Below, piece after piece: positions 13,854-21,634 of a DNA stretch of 64,000 bases (within the stretch, counting starts at the first letter, position 1; every line of letters begins with the position of its first letter). The DNA comes from Sphingomonas donggukensis. Its GTDB lineage: Bacteria > Pseudomonadota > Alphaproteobacteria > Sphingomonadales > Sphingomonadaceae. A program made the position numbers and the translations under genes. The stretch is taken from the NCBI RefSeq assembly GCF_023674425.1, contig NZ_CP098401.1:2046001-2110000 (forward strand), in the 5' to 3' direction. A model generated the notes under the pieces. It had not been told where the DNA came from and did no database searches. It saw only the letters and a list, made by a program, of their open reading frames with translations.

Positions 13854-16072
13854 TCGACGCCGCCGAAGCCGTCCACGCGAAATTCGTCGCGCGCGTGCGT
13901 TCGGGCGACCTGCCCGCAGTCGGCAGCGACCGCGCCGGGCTGACGCGCGAAGCCCTCGCCGAGCTGTTCCACAGCCAGGTCGCCAGCCGCCAGCTCGATC
14001 GCCTGTCACGCCGGTTGCAGGCGCGGGGCGAGGGTTTCTATACGATCGGCAGCTCGGGGCATGAGGGCAACGCCGCCATCGCCCGCGTCGCGCGCGTCAC
14101 CGACATGGCGTTCCTCCACTATCGCTCCGCGGCGTTCCAGATCGAGCGGTCGAAGCAGGTCGAGGGCGAGACCCCGACCTGGGACATGCTGCTGAGCTTC
14201 GCGGCCTCGAGCGAAGACCCGATCGCCGGCGGGCGCCACAAGGTCATCGGTTCGAAGCGGCTGAACATCCCGCCGCAGACCAGCACCATCGCCTCGCACC
14301 TGCCCAAGGCGGTCGGTGCGGCCTTTGCGCTCGGCATCGCCCGACGGATTGGGGTGACGCCGGACATCCCGCACGATTCGGTCATCATCGCCAGTTTCGG
14401 CGACGCATCCGCCAACCACTCGACGGCGCAGGGCGCGTTCAACACCGCCGGCTGGGCCGCGCATCAGGGATCGCCGGTGCCGATCGTCTTCGTGTGCGAG
14501 GACAATGGCATCGGCATCTCGACCAAGACCCCGCATGGCTGGATCGAGGCGCAGTTCCGCCACCGCGCCGGGCTGCACTATGTCGCCTGCGACGGCAGCG
14601 ATGTGGTCGACGCCTACCGCGGCGCGCGCGAGGCGATCGATTTCGCCCGCGCAACGCGCAAGCCGGTGTTCCTGCACATGGCGACCGTCCGTCTGTACGG
14701 CCACGCCGGCAGCGACGTGCAGGGCGTGTATCGCCCGAAACGCGAGATCGAGGCCGAGGAGGATCGCGATCCCCTGCTGACCACCGCCGCGCTGCTGATC
14801 GCCGACGGCGTGCCCGCCGACGACGTGCTTGCGATCTACGACGCGGCGGAAGTCACGCTGGCACGTGCGGCCGAAGTCGCGATCCTGCGCCCGAAGCTGT
14901 CGACCAGCGCCGACGTTATCGCGAGCATCGTGCCGCCGCGCGTCGATCGCCCGACCGCCAACGCCCCCTCGCCAGAAGCTCGCACCGCGCTGTTCGCCAA
15001 GGACGCCGGCGCCATCGACAAGCCGCAGCATATGGCGCGGCTGCTCAGCTGGGCGCTCGCGGACATCCTGCTCGCGCACCCCAACGCCATCGTCGCGGGT
15101 GAGGATGTGGGGCCAAAGGGCGGCGTCTATAACGTTACCGCGCGGCTGCACGAGCGGTTCGGCGCGGCGCGCGTCGTCAACACCCTGCTCGACGAACAGT
15201 CGATCCTCGGCCTCGCGATCGGGGCCGCGCAGATCGGGCTGCTGCCGATCCCCGAGATCCAGTTCCTCGCCTATGTCCACAATGCCGAGGACCAGATTCG
15301 CGGCGAGGCGGCGACGCTCAGCTTCTTCTCCAACGGCCAATATACCAACCCGATGGTGATCCGCATCGCCGGGCTGCCGTATCAGAAGGGGTTCGGCGGG
15401 CATTTCCACAACGACAATTCGCTGGCCGTCTTCCGCGACATTCCGGGCGTCGTGCTGGCGGTGCCGTCGAACGGGGCGGATGCGGTGGCGATGCTGCGTG
15501 AGTGCGTGCGGCTGGCGCATGAGGAGGGCCGCGTCGTCGTGTTCGTCGAGCCGATCGCGCTCTACATGACCCGCGACCTGCATGCCGAGGGCGACGGGCT
15601 GATGACCGCGACCTACGCCGCCCCCGCCGACGCGACGCCGGTGCGGCTGGGCGAGGTCGGCGTGCATGGCGACGGGCAGGCGCTCGCCATCGTGACCTAC
15701 GGAAACGGCGCGTATCTGTCACGGCAGGCGCTGCCGATCCTCGCAGACGCGGGGGTCGCGGTGCGGGTGATCGACCTACGCTGGCTGGCGCCGATGCCCG
15801 AAGACGCGCTGCTCGCCGCGGTTGGCGATAGCGACCGTGTGCTGGTCGTCGACGAATGCCGCATCACCGGATCGCAGAGCGAGGCGCTGATGGCGTTCTT
15901 CACCGAACGCACGCCCGCCAAGCGCATCGCCCGCATCGCCGCCGACGACAGCTTCATCCCGCTGGGTAAGGGCGCAACGCTGACCTTGCCGAGCCGCGAC
16001 ACGATCGTGGCGGCGGCAAAAGCGTTGGTGGAGCAACCACTAGCCCTCTCCCCAAAGGGGAGAGGGAGATGA
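13850..16072 (+). CDS. TPP-dependent dehydrogenase E1, fused alpha and beta subunits
   Basis: 740-aa thiamine-diphosphate enzyme of the 2-oxoacid dehydrogenase E1 type (2-oxoisovalerate/acetoin-like) with alpha and beta parts in one chain. Residues about 60-370 form the alpha part, with the TPP motif GDASANH (184-190) through CEDNG (216-220). The C-terminal part has the transketolase pyrimidine domain (AGEDVGPKGGVYN) and the C-domain (VLVVDECRITGS). No E2 or E3 gene lies nearby, so the electron or acyl acceptor is unclear. The GTG at 13850 overlaps the EVE stop (GTGA); an upstream ATG at 13802 would overlap EVE by 52 nt. The C-terminal codons lie in a perfect hairpin that also holds the next gene's ribosome binding site. 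Confidence 0.85.
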   Translation: MIDAAEAVHAKFVARVRSGDLPAVGSDRAGLTREALAELFHSQVASRQLDRLSRRLQARGEGFYTIGSSGHEGNAAIARVARVTDMAFLHYRSAAFQIERSKQVEGETPTWDMLLSFAASSEDPIAGGRHKVIGSKRLNIPPQTSTIASHLPKAVGAAFALGIARRIGVTPDIPHDSVIIASFGDASANHSTAQGAFNTAGWAAHQGSPVPIVFVCEDNGIGISTKTPHGWIEAQFRHRAGLHYVACDGSDVVDAYRGAREAIDFARATRKPVFLHMATVRLYGHAGSDVQGVYRPKREIEAEEDRDPLLTTAALLIADGVPADDVLAIYDAAEVTLARAAEVAILRPKLSTSADVIASIVPPRVDRPTANAPSPEARTALFAKDAGAIDKPQHMARLLSWALADILLAHPNAIVAGEDVGPKGGVYNVTARLHERFGAARVVNTLLDEQSILGLAIGAAQIGLLPIPEIQFLAYVHNAEDQIRGEAATLSFFSNGQYTNPMVIRIAGLPYQKGFGGHFHNDNSLAVFRDIPGVVLAVPSNGADAVAMLRECVRLAHEEGRVVVFVEPIALYMTRDLHAEGDGLMTATYAAPADATPVRLGEVGVHGDGQALAIVTYGNGAYLSRQALPILADAGVAVRVIDLRWLAPMPEDALLAAVGDSDRVLVVDECRITGSQSEALMAFFTERTPAKRIARIAADDSFIPLGKGATLTLPSRDTIVAAAKALVEQPLALSPKGRGR
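16044..16066 (+). promoter_or_regulatory. Hairpin masking the acyltransferase ribosome binding site
   Basis: CCCTCTCCCC-AAA-GGGGAGAGGG is a perfect 10-bp stem at the end of the E1 gene. Its 3' arm contains the purine-rich Shine-Dalgarno of the acyltransferase gene whose ATG is at 16069. A ribosome finishing E1 would open it, giving tight coupling. The sequence also resembles a repeat common in these genomes. Confidence 0.55.
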
Positions 16073-17061
16073 GCCGCCAGACCGCACTCGTCGTCTGTCC
16101 CGGTCGCGGGAGCTACGGCAAGGCCGAACTCGGCAGCCTCGCGCGCGCCGATCTCTCCGCTTATGACGCGATCCGCACCGCCGCTGGCAAGCCGACGCTG
16201 ACCGCGCTCGATTCCGCCGAGCGGTTCAGTCCCTCAATCCACCTGGCCGGCGAAAACGCTGCGCCGCTCATCTACGCCGCGTCGATGGCGGACATGGCGG
16301 CGATCGACCGCGATCGCTTCGATGTCGTCGCGGTCACCGGCAATTCGATGGGTTGGTACACCGCGCTTGCCGCCGCCGGCGCGGTCGAACGCCTCGACGG
16401 CTTCCGCATCGCCGATGCGATGGGCGTCAATTCGGGCAGGCACGGCGCTGGGGGGCAGCTGATCGCATCCACCCTCGACGGCGAGTGGCGCGCCGTGCCG
16501 GGGCTGCGCGCGCGGCTCTTGCGGCTGGCGGCGGACACCGGCCTCGCCGTCTCGATCGACCTCGGCGGTACGCTGGTGCTGGCCGGCGACGATGCCGCGC
16601 TGAAGGCCTTCGCCAGCGCAGCGCCGGTCGATACCGTAAGGCTCGCCGGCAACGGACCGTTCCACACCGCGCTGATGCACGCCAGCAGCACCGCCGCGCT
16701 CGCGACGCTGCCCGCGGACTGGTTCGGCAATCCCGACGTGCCGATGATCGACGGGCGCGGCCACATCTGGCGGCGCTGGGCGAGCGGGCGGGAGGCGCTG
16801 TGGCGCTACACCTTCGCGCACCAGATCCTGGAGGCGTACGACTTCGCGCTCGCGATCCGTGTAGCCCTGCGCGAATTCGCGCCCGACCGGATCATCCTGC
16901 TCGGACCGGGCGACCAGCTGGGCGGCGCGATCGGGCAGATACTGGTCGGCATGGGCTGGCTGGGGATGACGGACAAGGCAGGCTTCGCAGCGCGGCAGGC
17001 GGACGATCCGTTCCTGCTGGCGATGGGGCGCGCCGATCAACGCAATCTGGTGACGAAATGA
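16069..17061 (+). CDS. FabD-like acyltransferase
   Basis: 330-aa protein of the ACP S-malonyltransferase (FabD-like) acyltransferase fold. The nucleophile elbow reads GNSMGW with Ser93, and the active-site His is in GPFHT (about residue 199). The N-terminal motif CPGRGSYGK replaces the usual FPGQGSQ. Canonical FabD has GHSLGE, so substrate choice may differ. The ATG overlaps the E1 stop (ATGA) and the stop overlaps the ALDH start. It may move the acyl group made by E1 to CoA, ACP or another carrier (inference only). Confidence 0.75.
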   Translation: MSRQTALVVCPGRGSYGKAELGSLARADLSAYDAIRTAAGKPTLTALDSAERFSPSIHLAGENAAPLIYAASMADMAAIDRDRFDVVAVTGNSMGWYTALAAAGAVERLDGFRIADAMGVNSGRHGAGGQLIASTLDGEWRAVPGLRARLLRLAADTGLAVSIDLGGTLVLAGDDAALKAFASAAPVDTVRLAGNGPFHTALMHASSTAALATLPADWFGNPDVPMIDGRGHIWRRWASGREALWRYTFAHQILEAYDFALAIRVALREFAPDRIILLGPGDQLGGAIGQILVGMGWLGMTDKAGFAARQADDPFLLAMGRADQRNLVTK

Positions 17062-18545
17062 CACTCGCAGACGAAACCGCCACGCTGCTGGCGACGATGG
17101 GCGTGACGCTCGGCGCGGGCGACCGCGCCGCGACCTCGCCGATCGACGGATCGGTGATCGGCGAGGTCGCCGACTGCGTCGATCCGGGCGCGGTGATCGC
17201 CGACGCGCACGCCGCGTTCCTGCGCTGGCGCAGCGTTCCGCCGCCGCGCCGCGGCGAACTGGTCCGCCGGCTGGGCGAGGTGTTGCGCGAGCACAAGGAT
17301 GCCCTCGGCACTTTGGTGTCGATCGAAGTCGGCAAGGTGACATCGGAAGGCCTGGGCGAAGTCCAGGAGATGATCGACATCTGCGACTTCGCGGTCGGGC
17401 TGTCGCGCCAGCTCCACGGCCTGACCATCGCGACCGAGCGGCCCGACCACCGCATGATGGAGACGTGGCATCCGCTGGGCGTCGTCGGTATCGTCACCGC
17501 GTTCAACTTTCCGGTCGCGGTGTGGGCGTGGAACGCCGCGCTGGCATTGGTGTGCGGCGATGCGCTGGTGTGGAAGCCGTCGGAGAAGGCGCCGCTGACC
17601 GCGCTGGCGGTGCAGGCGCTGTTCCTGGAAGCGGCGCGGCGGTTCGGCGACGACGCCCCGAACGGCCTGTCGGGGCTGGTGATCGGCGGGCGCGATGCGG
17701 GCGAGACGATCGTCGAGGATGCGCGCGTCGCGCTCGTTTCGGCCACCGGATCGGTGCCGATGGGGCGCGCGGTGGGGCAACGGGTGGCGGCGCGGTTCGG
17801 TCGCGCGCTGCTCGAACTCGGCGGCAATAACGCGGCGATCGTGCGTCCGTCCGCGGACCTCGACCTCGCGCTCACCGGGGTCGCTTTCGCGGCGATGGGC
17901 ACGGCGGGCCAGCGCTGCACGACGCTGCGCCGGCTGTTCGTCGATGATGCGGCGTACGACGCCTTCGTGCCGCGGCTGAAGTCGGCCTACGCCAGCGTGA
18001 CGGTCGGCGACCCGCGCGACGACGGCGTGCTCGTCGGCCCGCTGATCGACGAGGCGGCGTTCGACGCGATGCAGGCGGCACTCGACGCCGCGCGCGCGAT
18101 CGGCGGGGTCGTCACCGGCGGCGAGCGCGTCGAGCGCTCCGGCGTGTACGTTCGCCCGGCGCTGGTCGAGGTGCCAGAACATGCCGGGCCAGTGCTGGCC
18201 GAGACGTTCGCGCCGATCCTCTACGTACTACGCTGCTCCGACCTCGACGAAGCGATCGCGCTCAACAACGCGGTGCCGCAGGGGTTGTCGTCGGCGATCT
18301 TCACCACCGACCTGCGCGAGGCGGAGGCGTTCGTCGCGGCGACCGGGTCCGACTGCGGCATCGCCAACGTCAACATCGGCACGTCGGGCGCGGAGATCGG
18401 CGGCGCGTTCGGGGGCGAGAAGGAAACCGGCGGCGGGCGCGAAAGCGGCTCCGATGCCTGGCGGACCTATATGCGGCGCGCGACCAACACCATCAACTAC
18501 GGGCGCACCCTGCCGCTGGCGCAGGGCGTGCGGTTCGACCTGTAG
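17058..18545 (+). CDS. Aldehyde dehydrogenase, ALDH7/aminoadipate-semialdehyde type
   Basis: 495-aa NAD(P)-dependent aldehyde dehydrogenase. The catalytic Glu253 is in LLELGGNN and the catalytic Cys287 in GQRCTT; the cofactor motif is AFNFPVAVW and KPSEKAPLTA. The closing block GGAFGGEKETGGGRESGSDAW is diagnostic of the ALDH7/L-piperidine-6-carboxylate (aminoadipate semialdehyde) group, here recognised by ETGGGRESGSDAW. It suggests a role in lysine or related amino-acid breakdown. The ATG overlaps the acyltransferase stop by 4 nt. Confidence 0.88.
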   Translation: MTLADETATLLATMGVTLGAGDRAATSPIDGSVIGEVADCVDPGAVIADAHAAFLRWRSVPPPRRGELVRRLGEVLREHKDALGTLVSIEVGKVTSEGLGEVQEMIDICDFAVGLSRQLHGLTIATERPDHRMMETWHPLGVVGIVTAFNFPVAVWAWNAALALVCGDALVWKPSEKAPLTALAVQALFLEAARRFGDDAPNGLSGLVIGGRDAGETIVEDARVALVSATGSVPMGRAVGQRVAARFGRALLELGGNNAAIVRPSADLDLALTGVAFAAMGTAGQRCTTLRRLFVDDAAYDAFVPRLKSAYASVTVGDPRDDGVLVGPLIDEAAFDAMQAALDAARAIGGVVTGGERVERSGVYVRPALVEVPEHAGPVLAETFAPILYVLRCSDLDEAIALNNAVPQGLSSAIFTTDLREAEAFVAATGSDCGIANVNIGTSGAEIGGAFGGEKETGGGRESGSDAWRTYMRRATNTINYGRTLPLAQGVRFDL

Positions 18546-18563
18546 CGGACGCAATTCGGGCGC

Positions 18564-18581
18564 CGGGTCGCGATCGACCCG
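18564..18581. terminator. Hairpin between convergent genes
   Basis: CGGGTCG-CGAT-CGACCCG is a perfect 7-bp stem in the 56-nt gap between the ALDH and mucR genes. There is no T-tract on either side, so termination may be weak or Rho-assisted. Confidence 0.35.
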
Positions 18582-18601
18582 ACGCGCGCATGCGTATCGG
18601 C

Positions 18602-19081
18602 TTATTCGGCGACGGTCGGCTTGCGACCGGGCTTCTTGGCGCCGGCGGGGCGCTTCATGCCAGGCTTGCGACCCAGGCCGATCTTCTTCGCCATTTCGCG
18701 GCGCGCGTTCGAATAGCTTTCGCTGACCATTGGATAGTCCGATTTCAGGCCGAAACGCTCGCGATACTGCTCGGGCGACAGGCCGTGGCGCGACAGGTGG
18801 CGGCGCAGCGTCTTGTACGGCTTGCCGTCGATCAGCGAGATGATGTGGTCCTTCGACGCCAGCGACTTGCGTACCGATACTGCGGGCGTGTGGCCGGTGG
18901 CAGCCTCTCCCGACGCGTCGCCCTCGCCGGCGCCGCTCAGCGCGCCGACCGCGTCGTGCATGACCTTGAGAAAAGCCGGAACTTCTTCCGCCGACGCCCG
19001 CGTGTTCGGGTTGGACAGCCAAGCGATCGTCAGCTCGGTCGCCAACTCGACAGTATTCGAAGCACCGATTTCATCATTCAT
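18602..19081 (-). CDS. mucR: MucR/Ros family transcriptional regulator
   Basis: 159-aa zinc-finger regulator of the alphaproteobacterial MucR/Ros group, which controls exopolysaccharide, motility and cell-cycle genes by binding AT-rich DNA. Seen here: PAVSVRKSLASKDHIISLIDGK, YKTLRRHLSRHGLSPEQYRERFGL (recognised by LRRHLSRHGLSP) and DYPMVSESYSNARREMAK. The usual finger Cys pair appears replaced (no CxxC before the helix), as in several divergent members. The basic Gly/Lys/Pro-rich tail is typical. A promoter with TATAAT and an inverted repeat over it lies upstream, suggesting autoregulation. Confidence 0.9.
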   Translation of the reverse strand: MNDEIGASNTVELATELTIAWLSNPNTRASAEEVPAFLKVMHDAVGALSGAGEGDASGEAATGHTPAVSVRKSLASKDHIISLIDGKPYKTLRRHLSRHGLSPEQYRERFGLKSDYPMVSESYSNARREMAKKIGLGRKPGMKRPAGAKKPGRKPTVAE

Positions 19082-19138
19082 CTAACGCGACTCCACTATG
19101 ATCCCGCACCGTTATCAGCGACACGATGACCGTCAAGC

Positions 19139-19162
19139 ATAATGCGGACCGGTTTGCATTAT
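19139..19162. promoter_or_regulatory. Operator-like inverted repeat ATAATGC-N10-GCATTAT
   Basis: Two perfect 7-bp arms with a 10-nt spacer cover the -10 and start site of the mucR promoter. The surrounding 90 bp are unusually AT-rich for this window, as expected for a MucR target. Autorepression is the simplest reading. Confidence 0.45.
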
Positions 19163-19186
19163 ACGAAACATTCACCAATTCGTCGA
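19158..19186 (-). promoter_or_regulatory. mucR promoter
   Basis: On the minus strand TCGACG, a 17-nt spacer and a perfect TATAAT. The predicted start is about 70 nt upstream of the mucR ATG. It is the only perfect TATAAT noticed in an intergenic gap here. Confidence 0.55.
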
Positions 19187-19292
19187 TGTTCGAAATGTTC
19201 ACCGAACGAAATTGATATTGCAGAGTTAATCTGCCGACGTCGGGCGATACGGTTGCGTGTCGCGCGGGGAACGCTTAGCGTCCGCCGTCGTG

Positions 19293-19904
19293 ATGGGGCA
19301 TTCAACCGAAATCCTGTGGATGGCACCGCTTGCGGCGCTGGCGATCGGCTATCTGCTCGGATCGATCCCGTTCGGGGTGATCCTGACTCGGATCGCGGGC
19401 GCCGGCGATCTGCGCACGATCGGGTCGGGCAACATCGGCGCGACCAACGTGCTGCGGACCGGGCGCAAGGGGCTGGCGGCGGCGACGCTGCTGCTCGATG
19501 CGGCGAAGGGCTGGCTGGCGGTCGTGCTGGTCGCGTGGCTGGTGCCGGGCGAAGCGCCGCTGGCAGCCGCCGGCGCCTTCGTCGGCCATTGCTATCCGGT
19601 GTGGCTGAAGTTCCGGGGCGGCAAGGGTGTCGCGACGCTGATGGGCATCGTGCTCGCGCTGCACTGGCCGTGCGGGTTGATCTATGCCGCGGTGTGGCTG
19701 GCGATGCTGGCGGTCACGCGCATCTCCTCGCTCGCCGGGATCGTCGCGGCGTTCAGCGCACCGGTGTCGGCAGGGGCGCTCGGGCAATTCGATTCGGTGA
19801 TGCTGCTGACCGCGCTCGCGCTGCTGGTGATCTGGAAGCATCGCAGCAACATCGACCGGCTGCTGTCGGGGACCGAGCCGCGCGTCGGCGCCAGGGATGG
19901 CTGA
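19293..19904 (+). CDS. plsY: Glycerol-3-phosphate acyltransferase PlsY
   Basis: 203-aa integral membrane enzyme that transfers the acyl group from acyl-phosphate to glycerol-3-phosphate, the first step of phospholipid synthesis. The motifs are YLLGSIPFGVIL, GSGNIGATNVLR and KFRGGKGVAT, and about five membrane segments are visible. The ATG at 19293 fits the family better than the GTG at 19257, which adds 12 residues. Its 3' end overlaps dprA by 8 nt. Confidence 0.95.
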   Translation: MGHSTEILWMAPLAALAIGYLLGSIPFGVILTRIAGAGDLRTIGSGNIGATNVLRTGRKGLAAATLLLDAAKGWLAVVLVAWLVPGEAPLAAAGAFVGHCYPVWLKFRGGKGVATLMGIVLALHWPCGLIYAAVWLAMLAVTRISSLAGIVAAFSAPVSAGALGQFDSVMLLTALALLVIWKHRSNIDRLLSGTEPRVGARDG

Positions 19905-20982
19905 TGCCGAGCGGATCGCCCGCCTCCGCCTGATCCGCACGCAGGGCGTCGGCCCGATCACCTACCGCCAGCTGCTCGCGCGCTTCGGCAGCGCGGGCGA
20001 AGCGATCGCGGCGCTCCCCATGCTGGCCAGCCGCGGCGGCGGAAAGGCGCCGGCAATCGCGAGCGAACGCAGCGTGGAGGCCGAGATCGCCGCGGTCGCC
20101 CGCACCGGCGCGGAACACTGGTTCCTGGGCGACGCCGACTATCCGCCGCTGCTCGCCGAGCTGGAGAATGCGCCCCCGGTCGTGACCGTGCGCGGCGACC
20201 ACGCGCTCGCGCACCGCACCGTCGTCGCGATCGTCGGCGCGCGCAATGCATCCGCCGCCGCCTGCCGCTTCGCGCGCGGGCTTGCTGCCGATCTGGGGGA
20301 TGCGGGGGTGACGATCGTCTCCGGCCTCGCGCGCGGCATCGACACGCAGGCGCATGTCGCCAGCCTGTCGACCGGCACGATCGGCGTGATCGCGAGCGGC
20401 ATCGACATCGCCTTCCCGCCCGAAAACGCGGCGTTGCAGGAGCAGGTCGCCGAACGAGGGTTGCTGATCGCCGAGCAGCCGCCCGGCGGCGAGCCCCGCG
20501 CGCGCCAGTTCCCGTACCGCAACCGCATCATCGCCGGCCTCGCGCTTGGCACCGTGGTCGTGGAGGCAGCGCCCAAGTCCGGTTCGCTCATCACCGCGCG
20601 GCTGGCGACCGAAGCGGGGCGCGAGGTCATGGCCGTCCCCGGCAGCCCGCTCGACCCGCGGGCGCAGGGGTGTAACCTGTTGATCCGCGAGGGCGCGACG
20701 CTGGTGCAAAGCGCCGCCGATATCCTCGAAGCGATCCGCCCGATCGACGCGCGCGCGGTGCGCAGCCCGGGCGCGACGTTCGAAGGCCCGCCCCCCGACG
20801 ACGCCAGCGACGGCGAGCGCGCGCGGATCACCGCGCTGCTCGGGCCGGTGCCGGTCGGCATCGACGAACTCCTCCGCCAAGCGGGCTGCACCCCAGCCGC
20901 GGTGCAGACAGTGCTGCTCGAACTTGAGCTGGCGGGGCGGCTGGAGCGTCATGCCGGCGGGCGAGTGGCGCTTGTCCTATAG
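19897..20982 (+). CDS. dprA: DNA processing protein DprA
   Basis: 361-aa protein that loads RecA on incoming single-stranded DNA during transformation. The N-terminal helix-hairpin region (RTQGVGPITYRQLL) precedes the Rossmann-like DprA domain with AIVGARNAS, VSGLARGIDTQAH, QFPYRNRIIAGLA and VVEAAPKSGSLITAR. The C-terminal winged-helix part is at about residues 300-360. It overlaps plsY by 8 nt and the downstream membrane gene by 32 nt, so the three form an operon. Confidence 0.95.
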   Translation: MADAERIARLRLIRTQGVGPITYRQLLARFGSAGEAIAALPMLASRGGGKAPAIASERSVEAEIAAVARTGAEHWFLGDADYPPLLAELENAPPVVTVRGDHALAHRTVVAIVGARNASAAACRFARGLAADLGDAGVTIVSGLARGIDTQAHVASLSTGTIGVIASGIDIAFPPENAALQEQVAERGLLIAEQPPGGEPRARQFPYRNRIIAGLALGTVVVEAAPKSGSLITARLATEAGREVMAVPGSPLDPRAQGCNLLIREGATLVQSAADILEAIRPIDARAVRSPGATFEGPPPDDASDGERARITALLGPVPVGIDELLRQAGCTPAAVQTVLLELELAGRLERHAGGRVALVL

Positions 20983-21634
20983 CGTCGCGACGGCCCGAGG
21001 GGTGCTGGCGCAAGCGGCCCTAGCGGTGCGCGCGGACGCCCGCTTCTTCGCCGCCGCTGTGCTGATGCTGTCGCTGCCGCAGGTGGCCGCCGACATGCTG
21101 CTAGGCGAACGCGAAGCGACGGGAATCGCGATGATCCTGGGTTTCGCCACGCTCTACGTGCAGCTGCTCGTCACCTTCCGCACGCTCGACCACGCCGGTG
21201 CCGCCCCGCCGGGCTACACGCGCGCGAATGCGACGGAGGGACGCTTCCCGACCGCATTCGCCGCGTCGTTCGTGTCGGGGATCGGAATGCTGATCGGGCT
21301 GATCCTGTTCGTGGTGCCGGGCGTCATCGCGTTCCTGCTGTGGAGCCTGACCCTGCCTGTCATCGCTGCAGAGCGCCTGTCGGCGATGGCGTCGCTCCGG
21401 CGCAGCGTCGCGCTCGCGCGTGCGCATCTGGCGACGCTGGCGCTGGTGGGGCTCGCCATCGCGCTTGCCATCATTGGCGCGCTCGGGATTTCGCTGGCCG
21501 CGGACCTGCTGCCCGAACCGGCGGGCGCGCTCGCCTTCTCGCTGTGGCTCAACCTCAGCGTGAGCGCGATCCTGCTGTTCGGCGCGGTCGCCTGGGCCCG
21601 TGCCTACCTCGCGCTCCGCTCCGCCGCGGCGTAA
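20951..21634 (+). CDS. Integral membrane protein of unknown function
   Basis: 227-aa protein with about six hydrophobic segments, including VSGIGMLIGLILFVVPGVIAF and LALVGLAIALAIIGALG (in part). The motif VVPGVIAFLLWSLTLPVI with nearby Arg resembles the glycerophosphodiester phosphodiesterase membrane domain and DUF975-like proteins, but no firm family is assigned. The ATG at 20951 lies inside dprA, giving a coupled start. The 3' end overlaps the convergent GT-C-like gene by 31 nt. Confidence 0.6.
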   Translation: MPAGEWRLSYSVATARGVLAQAALAVRADARFFAAAVLMLSLPQVAADMLLGEREATGIAMILGFATLYVQLLVTFRTLDHAGAAPPGYTRANATEGRFPTAFAASFVSGIGMLIGLILFVVPGVIAFLLWSLTLPVIAAERLSAMASLRRSVALARAHLATLALVGLAIALAIIGALGISLAADLLPEPAGALAFSLWLNLSVSAILLFGAVAWARAYLALRSAAA

